From positions 21,761,246-21,825,245 of the forward strand of contig NW_004624732.1 in the NCBI RefSeq assembly GCF_000247695.1: DNA of 64,000 nt. The letters are read 5' to 3'. The stretch is from Heterocephalus glaber. Its lineage: Eukaryota > Chordata > Mammalia > Rodentia > Bathyergidae. The translations under genes and the position numbers were made by a program. Every line of letters starts with the position of its first letter. Position 1 is the first letter of the stretch. Of the stretch, positions 24,430-36,466 are shown piece by piece. The notes beneath the pieces are model-generated. The model made no database searches, had not been told where the DNA came from, and saw nothing but the letters and a program-made list of their open reading frames with translations.

Positions 24430-24845
24430 TTGTAAATTAGTCTCTATCTTGTTGGTGGAACAAAATATCCTGCAGCTGAAAATTAAAGGAGGAGAGGTTT
24501 ATTTTGGCTCCATTTCAGAGAGTTCAGTCTGTGATGGGCTGGCTCCAAGGTTGAAAGTGGATGTAGGAAGAGCCTGCTGGAAGAAAACTGCTCATAACAG
24601 CTAGAAACCAGAGAAAGGGAGAAAGGATGAGAGAGAGAGACATACTTCTAAAGGAATACCTTACATCCAAGGACCTACCTATTCCAACCAGTTCCCACTT
24701 CCTAACAGCACAGAAAGCTGTGAACTCATCAATGAATTAATTCACTGATTAGTATATTGTACCTATGGGTCCAATCACCTTCTAAAAGCCCACCCCTCAA
24801 CACAAGAGACTTTTAGAGAGCATTTTAGATCTAAATCATAACATT
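24430..24845 (-). mobile_element. MaLR-type solo LTR, antisense
   Basis: The plus strand reads ggagaggtttattttggctc, gttcagtctgtgatgggctg, then catccaaggacctacctatt, accagttcccacttcctaac, gtccaatcaccttctaaaag and tttagatctaaatcataac. This is a complete antisense LTR. The minus strand holds the AATAAA signal near 24,500. A short (GA) run interrupts the middle. Confidence 0.75.
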
Positions 24846-27800
24846 TTTAATTTTAGTCATTATTCATTGAAAATTTTTATTCATTCCATAATTCTACATA
24901 TATTTATTCATTTCTTTGTCTGGACCTGCATCATGTTCTTCTCTATAGTGTATACTGACTGCTTCTGTATGGACTATAATCTGAGTAAATATAAACACAA
25001 ACACAAACATTTAACCTTTGAAATCTTTTCTATAGATAAGCTTTTAGGCAAAATATATATAATTCTATTAAATCCACATAATTCTATTAAAATCTCAAAA
25101 AAGTCCCAATTCAGATGAGAATTAATTATGGAAACAAAGACAAATAAAAACAGTTAAGTTTTCCTAGAGCTTATCAGATCAAATATTTTAAACTCAAGAT
25201 TCTGTATCCCAAACTTTCTAAGAAATATTTGAGACTTCTACAATTTCTCTTCTATATTTTATAACCCCCTTTTTAATAATCATATATATTATCCATTGCA
25301 TTATTTACTAAAAATATCGTATATGTTGCAAAGGATTATTGTTATATCTGTTTTCTGATAGCTACATTCCTGTAATTTTGGAAGGAATAAAAATTAAAAC
25401 TTAAAAACTAAGAAAAATGCTAAAATATTTCTACATATAAAAACAAGATGTAGCATAAAAGAAACTGATATTGATATTTAATATTCACTCCAATCATTGA
25501 TCATGTAATTTCTTGCCACTTTTTACTAAAATATTTTATGTGGGCTAATAGTGGCAATGATGTTAGTCTAGTACCTCCATTCTAAATAATAGATCAAATT
25601 CTTATCAACTCTACACATCATTTTCTTACAGAAACAAATTCATTTGAAGTTGATATATAGGCAAGACAGCAAAAAGATGAAATAGGAAAGGGGATTTCCA
25701 AAAGCTATTTACTTTTCTAGTCAGACTGAATCCTGGCCATTAATTTAAATTGTGTTTTAATACAAGTGAATTATGATTAATTCAAACATATGCAGAGAGA
25801 GTGAATATGTATTTGCCCTCCTCAAGCCTACCTACAAAAAATTTCAAGCCCGAGGCAGGAGAATCGTTCTTTCAATCTGGAACTATGGATGTATTTGAAG
25901 TCATCATTTAACTTTTGTTTAATATGCAGACTGGCTCAGCCATCAAGTGTTGTCTATTGTGTTTGACCAATAGTAGAGTGAATTATCTCTGTAACTTTTG
26001 TTTGCCTGAGTATAAATTTATAGGATAGGGATTTTCTAGTTTCACTAAAAAACAATATTGCCATTGTGGATAATCATACTTCTGTTCCTGTAAGGCCAGC
26101 TAATGAACCCCCTTACATATTTTCATTGACTCTATTCCTCTGGTGAACCTTAACCAATACTCTGTGTGCTCCAAAATAGTTAAACTCCTCTGATGCACTG
26201 CAGCTGGTCCTTTTCCTCATAAGAAATTCTCAAACTTTCTTTTAGTTATATACAATGCTTCTGCATTTAATATCTACTTTTTAAAAAAAAAATAAAGGAC
26301 AGATTCTTCTTCCACTGAAAAGAATAAGCGTACCTGCCAGCTAGAAACCAACATTATAGAAGAAAGCAGATAGTGCTATATCTGTGTTTTATTTTTCCCC
26401 ATTATTTTACTGACAGCTAAGTTTAGAGAATTCATGAACTATGATATTTCCTAGCAATAATGAGCACTAGAGATATTCTAACATCCACCCTTCTCTAATA
26501 ATTTTGTCTCTGATATTACTTTCAGTATAAACCATCTTATTATTAAATATCTTACTTTAAAAATATTATGATATGATGTGAAGTGATTGAAAACACTTTT
26601 GAAAGTCTCTATTTTTTTCTTTTCATTTAATTATAAAATTGAGATAAAGTACTACTTACCTCATATGTTAAGTCAGTTGAATTTTATTAAATTTTAAAGC
26701 ATTTGGAATAAGACTTTTTCCTTAGAGTCACATATTTGTTCAAAAAAATTCAATAATATTTAATATATACACATTATTTTAATTGTTGCATAAAAGCCAT
26801 TTATACAATTCTAAAGTTCTTAATAAAAAGAAAAATTTGTATCTTTTTGTATAAAATTATTATATGCAATTCACATATTATTACTACCTGTGATCCTTTT
26901 CCTAAGAGCAGCAATTGTCAAGACAGAAGTTTAATATAAAATGCTATTTTGCTTCAGAGTCTAAATCTTAAGTTAAAATATGATTTGGACTTTGACAAAC
27001 AAAAACTGGTTTAGTTTTTAAATTATTTTTATGGTTTTTTGTGTTCTTTTTTAAAATCCTGAAAATGAAATATTTTTTGTTGATATCTGTAGCTCCTAGA
27101 AAAATATATAAATATGAATAATGATATTCTTATTTTAAACAAAACAGATATAATTCTCTATGTCCACACTTAGCCCAGGTTTTTATAGTGCACAAGTCGT
27201 CCGGAGGATTAAAAAAAAACCTGGGTGAAATGAATGAGTCTAGTGTATCTTTCAGTTATCTTGAGGCAAGTTTGTAAACTTAATATCAACTTTGCACTCA
27301 TCTTTTAAAACTATTTAATATTACCAATCTTAGCATCTTTAACCACTGAAATCCAATGGATGTTAAAGAGAAATGTAAAAGTGATGATAAAAATAATCAA
27401 AAACAATAGAATGATCAAAATGACTTCAAGTAACAAACTGTATTACCAGCCATGTGTGGCAACAAATGGGTACATTTTGTGGACAGAATGAAACTAAGTA
27501 TCAGGATAATTGAAAAAATATTTGGATAAATGAAATGTAGATGGATCCCAGTTTAATGACCTCAGTACATGTATATTTTGAATATAATTCCTGACCCTTC
27601 AGTTCAGACATTACTGCCGGCTCCACTCTCATCAGCAGCTATCTGTGTATTCCTACCCTCTCACTGGTAGTAATCTCTGAGTAGAGCTCCAAAGCAAACA
27701 GTCTTTGTGTAGTGCTACAGTCTTTTCCTTTGGTCACATGATGGTTCTTGAATATTATTAGAGCCTGGAGACTCTTATGTAACAGGCTATGTAAATTGTT

Positions 27801-27935
27801 TGTAATATAATTTGAAATTTCAGCATGAATTTATTTAAAATGAAACTGTGTGACCCAGTTTACCTGTGAGTTTTAAACTGGGTACCACACTATATATATT
27901 TTTTAAAGCCATCTCCTTATTCCCACCTCTTCTTC
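24846..27935. other. Unassigned AT-rich sequence
   Basis: About 3 kb with no gene. A possible LTR end (attcctctggtgaaccttaa, near 26,135) and a short SINE-like string (gaggcaggagaatcgttc, near 25,850) are too brief to call. The rest is A/T-rich without recognisable structure. Confidence 0.5.
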
Positions 27936-28538
27936 TTTTTTTAATTCATTACGTTTTTTGGTACATTTTAGGGATATAATACGATGACATTCATTATTGG
28001 GTATTTGTACCTTTACATGATATATCTTGGTTCTCATATTTTCCCCCTTCCCCTGCCCTCCCTTCACCCCCTCCACCCCTCCCTATTTACAAAGACTTTG
28101 TTTCCATTAATTCCTTTTCTTATAGTTTTTCCTTTCCCTTCTTTCCTATCCCTTACCCATCCAAGTTCCCCTTCCCCTGACCTTTCCTTTCTATTTCACA
28201 TTATCTTATTATACATTTTGATCCTCATTTACACTTTCAATTTCTCACACCAGAGAAATTATTCTGTATTTACACATGAGAATTTTAAAAATCACACCAC
28301 AGCGATATATGTGCAGCCATGTTCATAGCAGCACAGTTTGTACTAACTAAATCTTTGAAACAGCCCAATTGCCCATCAACTGGAGACTGGATAAAGAAGA
28401 TGTGGTTTTCTTTTTTTTTTAATATAAAAAAGTACTACTCAGCCATAAAGAATGAGAAACTAGAAACATTTATAGCTAAGTGGATGCACATTGAGCCCAT
28501 ACTCTTAAGTGAAACAAATAGGACACACATGTGTAAAT
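27936..28538 (-). mobile_element. Young L1 with 5' inversion (twin-primed), antisense insertion
   Basis: 27936-28279 is the L1 3'UTR in antisense, including the polypyrimidine tract (cctttcccttctttcctatc). 28280-28538 is ORF2 C-terminal text in sense (gttcatagcagcacagtttg, gcccatcaactggagactgg, gaatgagaaactagaaacat). On the minus strand, the forward part begins catgtgtaaatac and the inverted part ends acacatgtgtaaat, so the two pieces are adjacent in the intact element and share about 11 bases. This is the pattern left by twin priming. A weak duplication (ccc..ctcttc) may flank it. Confidence 0.88.
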
Positions 28539-28860
28539 CCCTGCTCTTCATTTGCTTACTCTGCACTAGCAATACGTTGCAGGTAAAGTTCAAGGAAGTA
28601 AGGACTAATGCCAACTTCAGACTCATTTAATTATTTGAATATCCAAAAAATAGTATAAAATGTTTCTTTCACTAGAAAATGGGAGCCATCCTTCATATAG
28701 TCAGGCTCCTCAAGAAAAGAGGTGATTTCAAGTAAAACTCTTTAGAATGCTGGAAAGGCAACCCAGAGAGAGATTAAACATGAGGATTTCTCCTCTGGCA
28801 AATGTGAGGGGTAAATTTTGTCTCTGATAGATGATTTGAACTTCTATCAAATATGATATC

Positions 28861-28944
28861 TTGGGGTAGAGATTTAGCTCAGTGGCCCTGTGCCTGCCTT
28901 GCAAGTGCAAAGTCCTGAGTTTGATCCCCAGCACTGAAAAAAAA
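28861..28944 (+). mobile_element. ID SINE
   Basis: Sense ttggggtagagatttagctc, B-box region gagtttgatccccagcactg and an A-tail of eight. It directly abuts the inverted end of the following L1. Confidence 0.88.
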
Positions 28945-28945
28945 T

Positions 28946-29545
28946 GCTATTTCACATTATCAATTATACATTTTGATCCTTATTTACACTTTGTTTCTCA
29001 CACTAGAGAAACTATTCAGTACTTACACTTGTGTCCTGTTTATTTCACTTAAGAGTGTGGCCTCAATGTGCATCCATTTAGCTATAAATGTCTCTAGTTT
29101 CTCATTCTTTATGGCTATTACTCCATTTTATTAAAAAAACACATCTTCTTTATTCAGTCTCCAGTTGATGGGCAATTAGGTTGCTTTCAAGTTTTAGCTA
29201 TTAAAAACTGTGCCACTGTAAATGTGGCTGCACATATGTCACTGTGGTATGATTCCTTTAATTTTTTTGGGGGGGGGGGATAGGAAGAAAAGGTCCAAAG
29301 GGGAAGGGGAAGTGAGAGGGGTAGGGGAAAGGAAAGAAGGGAATAGAATAAATATGAGAAGAGCAAAAATTGGAAGCAAAGTCTTTGTAAATAGGGAGGG
29401 GGTGGTGGGCTGAAGCGAGGGCAGGGGAAGGGGAAAAACATAAGAACCAAGATATATCATGTAAAGGTACAAATCCCCAATGATGAATGTCATCATATTG
29501 TACACCTAAAATGTACCGATAAAATTAATGAATAAAAAAATTCTA
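28946..29545 (+). mobile_element. Young L1 with 5' inversion (twin-primed), sense insertion
   Basis: 28946-29268 is ORF2 C-terminus plus the first part of the 3'UTR in antisense (ttagctataaatgtctctag, tccagttgatgggcaattag, actgtggtatgattccttta). 29280-29545 is the rest of the 3'UTR in sense (ataggaagaaaaggtccaaa, the polypurine tract and aaatgtaccgataaaattaa, then an A-rich tail). The inverted part ends where the forward part starts (gataatgtgaaata joined to ataggaagaaaagg in intact copies). An 11-G run (29269-29279) lies at the inversion junction. Confidence 0.9.
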
Positions 29546-30990
29546 TCTCGATCTAGTCTTGGATTTACTGAATTGCTCTTAACTGAGTTTGAAACTGAAT
29601 CTGTTACATGATCAAGGAATACTAAAGCTTTCAGCAAGAAATGCAGATAATACAAAATTGGAGAGGGTCAAGGTTTCCCTAAGAAACCTTAAAACAGGAC
29701 AGAGGCGTTTCATCTTAGCAAGTGGGGAACGTGATGCCATGTGGCAACTCAGGCAAATAAGAAGACAAAATTAGGAAGGCAATCAGTCATTGAAGAGAAT
29801 TGTGTAATAAACAATCTATGTGGTAAAATTTGGAGTAATATAGTTTATGTAGCAAAGAAAATAAAGCTAGTCATTACTGTAGCCTCACTGAAGTATGACA
29901 AAAGTGCATCCACATATAAAATTCATTTTAATACAGCGTATCATAATGTATACATCAGATATACTTAGTTGTATACTTTTTATTTTGATGAAATAGAGAT
30001 TTACTGTCAACTGAAGCTTTATCCTTTTTCTGAATCTCATTGTGCTGAAAGTAATAATTTTTTTAATCCAGAAAGTATTGTTATCTGAGAAGATATTGTA
30101 GTCTAATCCCCATCTCACAGTTTCAATAAATTCAGACAAGTTATAGCTAAGACATCCTAAAGAATTCTGTCAGAAGCAGGCAAAGGAGCTACCAAATATG
30201 CATTTATTTATGTTTTCAGTGTGTTCAAAGGAAGCTGCAAGGGAGCAAGGATTTTGTTGTTCAAGTAATGGTAAGTGAAGGCCATGGTCAATAGAGTGAG
30301 AAGAGGACACGGTTAGTGGCAAGGAATCAGAGATTGATTATAATCCACAGAAGTGGGCATTTTTCAATCAATAATGGTGACTGCATAAGGGAACAAGATT
30401 TGAGCGAGCCCAGTGGGCCTGTGAGAACACTAGGACTTAGTCACAAATAAACTAAATATAATTAAATGCAGAATGATTGCTGGAGAGATTTTCCAGCTTC
30501 AACTGTCACAGAGATGGCTGTATCAATGGCTAAGCTACCAGAAAAATAGAGAAGAAACAATGGCTGTGGGATATTTTAGCTTTCCATGGGACAAATCAGG
30601 AGTAACAATTAGATCAGAAACATCTTGTGAAGTCAGTATATCAAACTGTTAAGAAAGATGAGGACAGAGCCCACACAACAAAACCAAACTACCAAGCTAC
30701 AGTCTGTTAATTATTAATAGGAAAACAATAATGTCTTTTGTGTGCCACTTGAGCTATGATCTGCTCCCATATTTACCCCCATATCAAGTTCTTTGTCAAA
30801 GAACCTCTTCTCTGGTCTGTGGCCAAGACAATGAGACTTCCTCTTCTCCAAGTACCAGTCTAGAGGTGTGATACAGAACAATAGGCAGCCAGAATATCTC
30901 ACCCCCTCCCCACCTCTATATTGGCTGAGCTCTCTTCCTCGTAACAGTAGGCAAGAGGATCAGGGTTCTCTCCCCAACTCCTATGCCTTA
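29546..30990. other. Unassigned sequence
   Basis: No gene and no family I can name with confidence. The later part (30,650-30,990) may belong to the 5'UTR of the old L1 that follows. Confidence 0.45.
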
Positions 30991-30999
30991 ACTTATCAA

Positions 31000-31845
31000 C
31001 AAAAGCTTGATCCAAACACAGAAGATCAAATATACTGGACATTCATTACTTCTACTTTAGGTTTCATGGAGAGCAAGGAGGTTCCAAAGGAGGGCCAAAT
31101 CAAGAAGGTCAAGGGTCACCATCCCTATTCAAAGTCCCTCTCATAGAATATATGTGTCCATGTGAAAAGTGGTGCACTGTCCTCAATCTGAGCTCCAATG
31201 TATGGCACAGCTCTTCTGCCCCGTGGATCAGAAAGACTGTAGAAAAGAGATGCCTTCAGCTCACTTTCAGGGAAGTGACTTTATGTGGAACAGGCAAGTA
31301 ATGCATGAGAAAATAGGCAAATTACAGGAGGCTGGTAGTAAAATGATAGTAATAGCAACAAGCAAAGCATTAGATTCACTAGAAGTATAGCAGAGAACTA
31401 GGAGAAAAGGCAAGAAGTGCCTTCTTGAGATGAGAGCAAGCTACAGAGACAGGCAAAGCCTGCTCATACAAAGTAGCCTACTTCAAATTGGATCAGATTG
31501 TGAAGCAATCTATGCTCACAGCAAGTTGTCAAAAAATAACTGAAACAATCAGCTGGCAATTAGTAACAGCTGGATGTGATGCCAAGTGGCAGACCAACTC
31601 AAAGCTTAAGAGAGTTCAGTAAGCCACCATCCCAAAGAGGCCACAGTCACCTCTGATGGTTGGACAGACTGCAATGCTGAAACAATGCTTTCTGAGAAAT
31701 GACACACTCTGGGGAAACAGGCTTCACTGACCAGCCAAGCCACTAAACAAAGAGCAACAAGTCTTGGGCAGGGTTATGGACAGGAGGGAAATGTGATTTT
31801 TAGAGTATCTACAATCCGTTATCCAAAATGTCCTGTTTTCAATAA
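31000..31845 (+). mobile_element. Ancient L1M 5'UTR, sense
   Basis: Blocks I associate with old L1 5' regions appear in order: aaagaggccacagtcacctc, gttggacagactgcaatgct, ctgagaaatgacacactctg, ggaaacaggcttcactgacc, ttatccaaaatgtcctgttt. ORF1 text follows directly. The 5' limit is uncertain. Confidence 0.55.
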
Positions 31846-32690
31846 AAAATAAAGATATAATAGAATAGGAAAATATAACCCATACCAAAAATAACAAATA
31901 CATGTAATAGTGTTCCTCTGAGTGTTCCCAAATGCCAAGACTTAGCAGACAAAAATGTCAATGACATTATGCCTATATTCAAAGAACTAAAGGAAACTAT
32001 CTTCAAATAATTAAACTATGTGAGTGACAATGTCTCATAGAATAAAGAATAGTAACAAATCTAAATAAATAAATAACAAAGGAGCCAAGTGAAAATTCTG
32101 GAGTTAAAAATACAATAACCAAAATTATAATTCACCAGAGGTGTACCAACAATAATCTAAGGTGATGAAAGAATAAACCTGTAAGTTGGAAGATGCATAG
32201 ATAGAGATGATCCAATCTAAAGAATAGAAAGAAAAATAAACAAAATTGAAGATTGTCTCAGAGAAATGCAAAATGCCATGAAGTGCAAGAATGTATGCAT
32301 AGTGGAATTTTCAGAAGGAAGGAGAAAGCCAAAACCCCACAAACATATATTTGAAGAACTAATGCCTGAAACCACTGAAATATTATGAGAATCATTAATC
32401 TGCATATGCAAGAAGCTTAATTAACTTTAAAGAAGTTAAATACAAAGATCTGCTCCTAAACATACTCTTGTCAACATGGTGAAGCCCAAAATGAGAAAAT
32501 TTTGAATACAGTGACAGAAAAGTCAGCCATCATGTGCATTAGAACCTCAATAAAATGAAAAGTTTTCTCATTATAGTTATATACAATTTCCAATTTAAAA
32601 TGTAAATAAGTAATTGGAATAATCAGGTATTTAAAATAATAAAGCAATACAACATAAAATTTATGTGATAAGGAGTGCAAAGTTGTTTGA
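31846..32690 (+). pseudogene. Ancient L1M ORF1, sense, heavily broken
   Basis: Sense ORF1 text of the old L1M type: caaagaactaaaggaaacta, gaaaattctggagttaaaaa, gatgatccaatctaaagaat, cagaaggaaggagaaagcca, atatttgaagaactaatgcc, catatgcaagaagcttaatt. The product would be the coiled-coil RNA-binding protein of the L1 particle, but frameshifts and stops remove any usable frame. No matching ORF2 follows. Confidence 0.7.
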
Positions 32691-33990
32691 AAGCAGCCAC
32701 TCAGGTTTTAAATAAATTTTAAATATTTCCACATAACTTCAATATATAAACCACAGATCTTTTATAAACACAGAGCTTTTATGCTTGATTTGTGTAGAAA
32801 ATATAAAATGGTAGCAAAAACCATCTCACTGTAATGAAAGATAGTAAAGAATCACTAAATATCATATGTATAACCGTATAGAAAATATCAGTGGGAAGGT
32901 AGCCATTCGGGAGAAATGTAGCAAAGTTTTGAAGCAAAAGCTGAGGTTTTGTGAAGTGCTGGGCTACACACCCCAGGGAGGTCATGGATCCATCCTACAT
33001 ATCCTGAAGTATGTGCTGCTGTTTAATCCAAGATTAAACACAGTCTCCTACTGGAAATTCCAAGGTCTCCTGGCTCATCTACTAGCACAAAGTTCATCAT
33101 TCTGCAGGCTGGCACATTCACAACTCTCAGGCAGACTTCTAGCCTCTCACTGTACAATGGAAGCAAACATATAAGCTTCAGGTATATTTGAAGGTAGCCA
33201 ATGAAACAAAAAATTCAAACGTAAAGAACACAAGACTTTTGCCAGAGTATAGGCACAAAATTGGAGGAACAGATGAGTTTAACTTATATCATGGTACTAT
33301 TACTACAGTGTCATATAATATTTTATATAATGTTGTAATTTGAGACATGACATTATGTATTCTTCAATACCTAACACAAGGAGCAAAATCTGTGTCAAAA
33401 CAGAAGCAAAAGAAACAGACTTCAGTGAACACACACTAACAAATAGTTGGGAGTGAAAAAAGAGAAGGAGGTAGATTATTAGAGAAAAAGAAAGAGGTTT
33501 AAATATCAGGAGTTATATCAATAAGGAAATTTAAAGATTGAGACAATAGAGAAGACACAGAGAAAGAATTACTGTGTGGTAAAAATAGTTATAGAGTGGT
33601 TATCATAACTTAGATGTAACATTAATTTACATGTTACTATAAGGATTTCCCCAATTGGAAAGAGCTGTTATCCTTCAGATGAAAAGGTTGAATGCCAGTG
33701 ATGGTATAATCTTTTTCAAAATGTAACCACATGTAGATATAATGTTAAAAAATAGAACACAATAAAATAATATCTTAAAAGTTTCTCAGATGACAGAGGA
33801 ATAAAAATTCATTATAATAGACTTCATTAACATGGAAAACTAAAGTTCACAAGAAATAAAATCTATGAGTAATTACTAAAATTTATGAATAAAATATAAA
33901 AGTGTAAAGTAGTAATAAGAATTAACTAAAAGTGTCTAGCTTAATTGCCAAACAGAAGATGGCCTACAGAATTCTGAGGAAATAAAAAAC
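32691..33990. other. Unassigned AT-rich sequence
   Basis: No gene. The 102-codon frame at 32,866-33,174 has no recognisable domain and no splice context. Confidence 0.5.
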
Positions 33991-34385
33991 TAGATCATGG
34001 GTGACTAGAGGAACAGGTGTGCTTTGGGAAGCAAAAGGACAAGCACTCAGAATTGGAGGAGGCAAACAAAATCAGACACAGAGTTCTCCCAAAGGAGAAC
34101 CACACCAGATTGGTGGTAGTATTGTGTGTTTGCAAAGGGAAGTAGGCTACCGCTGCACTACTACACCGCTTACACCCCATGCCATTTCGGATGTGGCTCT
34201 AGCATTCTGAGGGAAGGAGCCTGTGTTGCAGCAGTGCCCAGACCCCTGGGATAAGCTCCTAACCCATTCTGGATACCCTCTAGGAGACAAAACTCAGCTA
34301 GTGAGATATTCCCAGATTAGGACACCAGAAAAATTGAAAGACAATGAGTCACCTAGAGAATAGACTGAGGTAGCACTGGTGGGCT

Positions 34386-34895
34386 CTTTTTTTTTTTCCC
34401 TTAAATTCTTTTATTGGTACATTTTAGGTAAACAACATATTTACATTTATCATTGGGTGCTTGTACCTGTATGTGATGTATCTTCATTCTTATTTTTTTC
34501 CCCATTACCTGTGCACCCTTCACCACATCTACTCTTCCCTGTTTATATAGACTTTGTTTCCATTTTTTCTTTTCTCATAATTTTTCCTTTCCCTCCTTTC
34601 CTTTCCCCTTCCCCTCCCACCACCCCTACCCCTTTGGACCTTTTCTTCCTATTTCAAATTATCAATTATTCATTTAAATCATTTTAATTCTTATTTACAC
34701 TTTCAGTTTCTCACACTAGAGAAACTCTTCGGTATTTACACATGTATGCTATATATTTCACTTATGAATATGGCCTCAATATGCATCCATTTAGCTATAA
34801 ATGTCTCTAGTTTAACATTCTTCATGGCTGAGTAGTACTCTATTTTATAAAAAAAAAATCTTCTTTGTCCAGTTTCCAGTTGATGGGCACTTGGG
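34386..34895 (-). mobile_element. Young 5'-truncated L1 3' end, antisense
   Basis: It starts in poly-T at 34,386 and then reads aaattcttttattggtacat, the polypyrimidine tract, aactcttcggtatttacaca, ccatttagctataaatgtct and tccagttgatgggcacttgg. A likely target-site duplication is gggctcttt, present at the poly-T side (34,380) and after the truncated end (34,892). Confidence 0.88.
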
Positions 34896-35814
34896 CTCTT
34901 TAATAAGTAAGGAACAAAATCTCAACAATGATTCAGGACCTGGGCAGGCCATTGGGAAAGCTGTGCTTCAGGGAGCTGCAGACTACAGCCACTGAGACTG
35001 TGGTCAGAAAAGTAGCTTGCACATCATTAGAGCAGACATTCACCCATTGTGCTCTCCCCAGCTTCAGAGAGTTCCATGTGTGCATGATACTCTGCCTGCT
35101 GCCCATTCTGTCACTTACAAGGGAGGATCTTCCACTACAAGCCAACAAGCCAAAACCTGTTAAGCACAGTGAGTTCTGGGCACTGCACTGTTCACAGGTG
35201 AGAAGTGATGTATTCTGGAATGCACAGGAGAGAGAGACAGCTTAGCCAGGGGATATGAACCTCTGTACTAATCTAGAACCTTATAAAGTGTAGGCAAAGA
35301 AGCCTCTGTGGATTATCATGGAGGGAAAGGAGTGGAGGTCTAGAAAGCTCTTTCAGAAATCAATGAAATACTGGCTTGCAGCCCAGGAATACTGCATGCT
35401 CCTCCCCCCAACCCACTTGAAACTGTCTGATCATAAGCCAAAGGCAAAATCTTCCAGCTAGCCAAGTCCACAGGGGCAAAACCGAACCTAAATGGAGCAT
35501 AGCCCAGTGAGGGGAGTGGGCTCAGAAGTGCTTCTGGGTGCCTAAAGACTTTCACTCACTCTCAAGTAAGGGAGCAGGCTCATTGAGGTACAGCAGTGGG
35601 CTGAGGACTGAGAAATGAGAGGCGAAGAGGCACCTGTGGACACAGTGATGCTCTGCATAGAACAGAGGTGGGGGAAAGAGCCAGAGCCAGAAGACAGTCC
35701 AGAACCACATCGAGTCAAAGATTTTCCATTTGTGGACATTAGGATGAGAGATCACTGGTTGAATTCAGACTACATTTTAAATGAGACTGAGATGACCCTT
35801 TAATTTTTTTTGTA

Positions 35815-36070
35815 ACTTATGTAGGTTTTCTTTTCTCTTCTCTCTTCTTCTTTTCTGTCTTCTCTCTTCCTTTTCTCCATATATATACATTTCAAATTAC
35901 TTATATATACTCCATATATAAATATACTCTCCATCAGCCCTCTACTCTAGTTATAAAAATATTATCAACAAAGTTTCATCTTTTCTCTTTCTTTCATTTA
36001 CTGTTATCTCTTTTTTCTCCTTCTTGTCTTCTCATCTATTCCCTTCCTCTTCCTACTCCTTTTTCTTTCT
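35815..36070 (+). repeat. Pyrimidine-rich low-complexity tract
   Basis: Long runs of T and C (ttttcttttctcttctctct, ctcttcttcttttctgtctt, ttcccttcctcttcctactc) with a short AT island at about 35,880-35,960. It could form triplex-type DNA. It may be part of an old L1 5'UTR. Confidence 0.6.
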
Positions 36071-36384
36071 CATCCTCTACATCTCAGCATACCTGTTAGT
36101 AGCAATATATCACGGTATTTATGGGTCATTGAGAAAAGGGTGAAATTGTTAAAACAAGTTTTAATGTACATGATTGAAATATAGTTGCATTTTATATGTT
36201 TATATAACTGGTAGAGTTCTGTCCTTAGAACATAGCAACCAGGTCTAGTCATATGCTGAGTAGATTGAAGAGGTATATAAATATCAAAACATACCAAAGT
36301 CAATATCACTTCACTGGGAAGCAAACACTAAGTAAATATATTTGCATACTAGCCACAGAGTTTTTCCACTCCAATTGGCATTCA

Positions 36385-36425
36385 ACACACACACACATAT
36401 AGACACACATAAACACAAACAATAG
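36385..36425 (+). repeat. Imperfect (CA)n microsatellite
   Basis: A cacacacacacatatagaca block with interruptions. Confidence 0.8.
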
Positions 36426-36466
36426 AAACATAAGTAAATAAAGTAACAAGTTATACCCAAAAATTA

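Larger units (their letters stand above)
33991..36466 (+). mobile_element. Candidate 5' region of the old L1 at 37.5-43 kb (interrupted)
   Basis: This GC-richer segment (34.0-34.38 and 34.9-35.8 kb) is followed by a long pyrimidine-rich tract and then, once the younger L1 at 36,467-37,451 is removed, by ORF1-like text at 37.46 kb. Order and strand fit the 5'UTR of a nearly complete old sense L1. I cannot align it to a consensus from memory, so this rests on context. Confidence 0.35.

Noticed and set aside
25846..25890. Short SINE-like string (gaggcaggagaatcgttc)
   Set aside because: Only about 20 bases match, with no flanking SINE body.
29589..29774. 61-codon frame after the L1 at 29.5 kb
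   Set aside because: Too short, with no similarity I recognise.
35552..35803. Overlapping frames on both strands near 35.6 kb
   Set aside because: The segment is GC-richer, which lengthens chance frames; context favours an old L1 leader.
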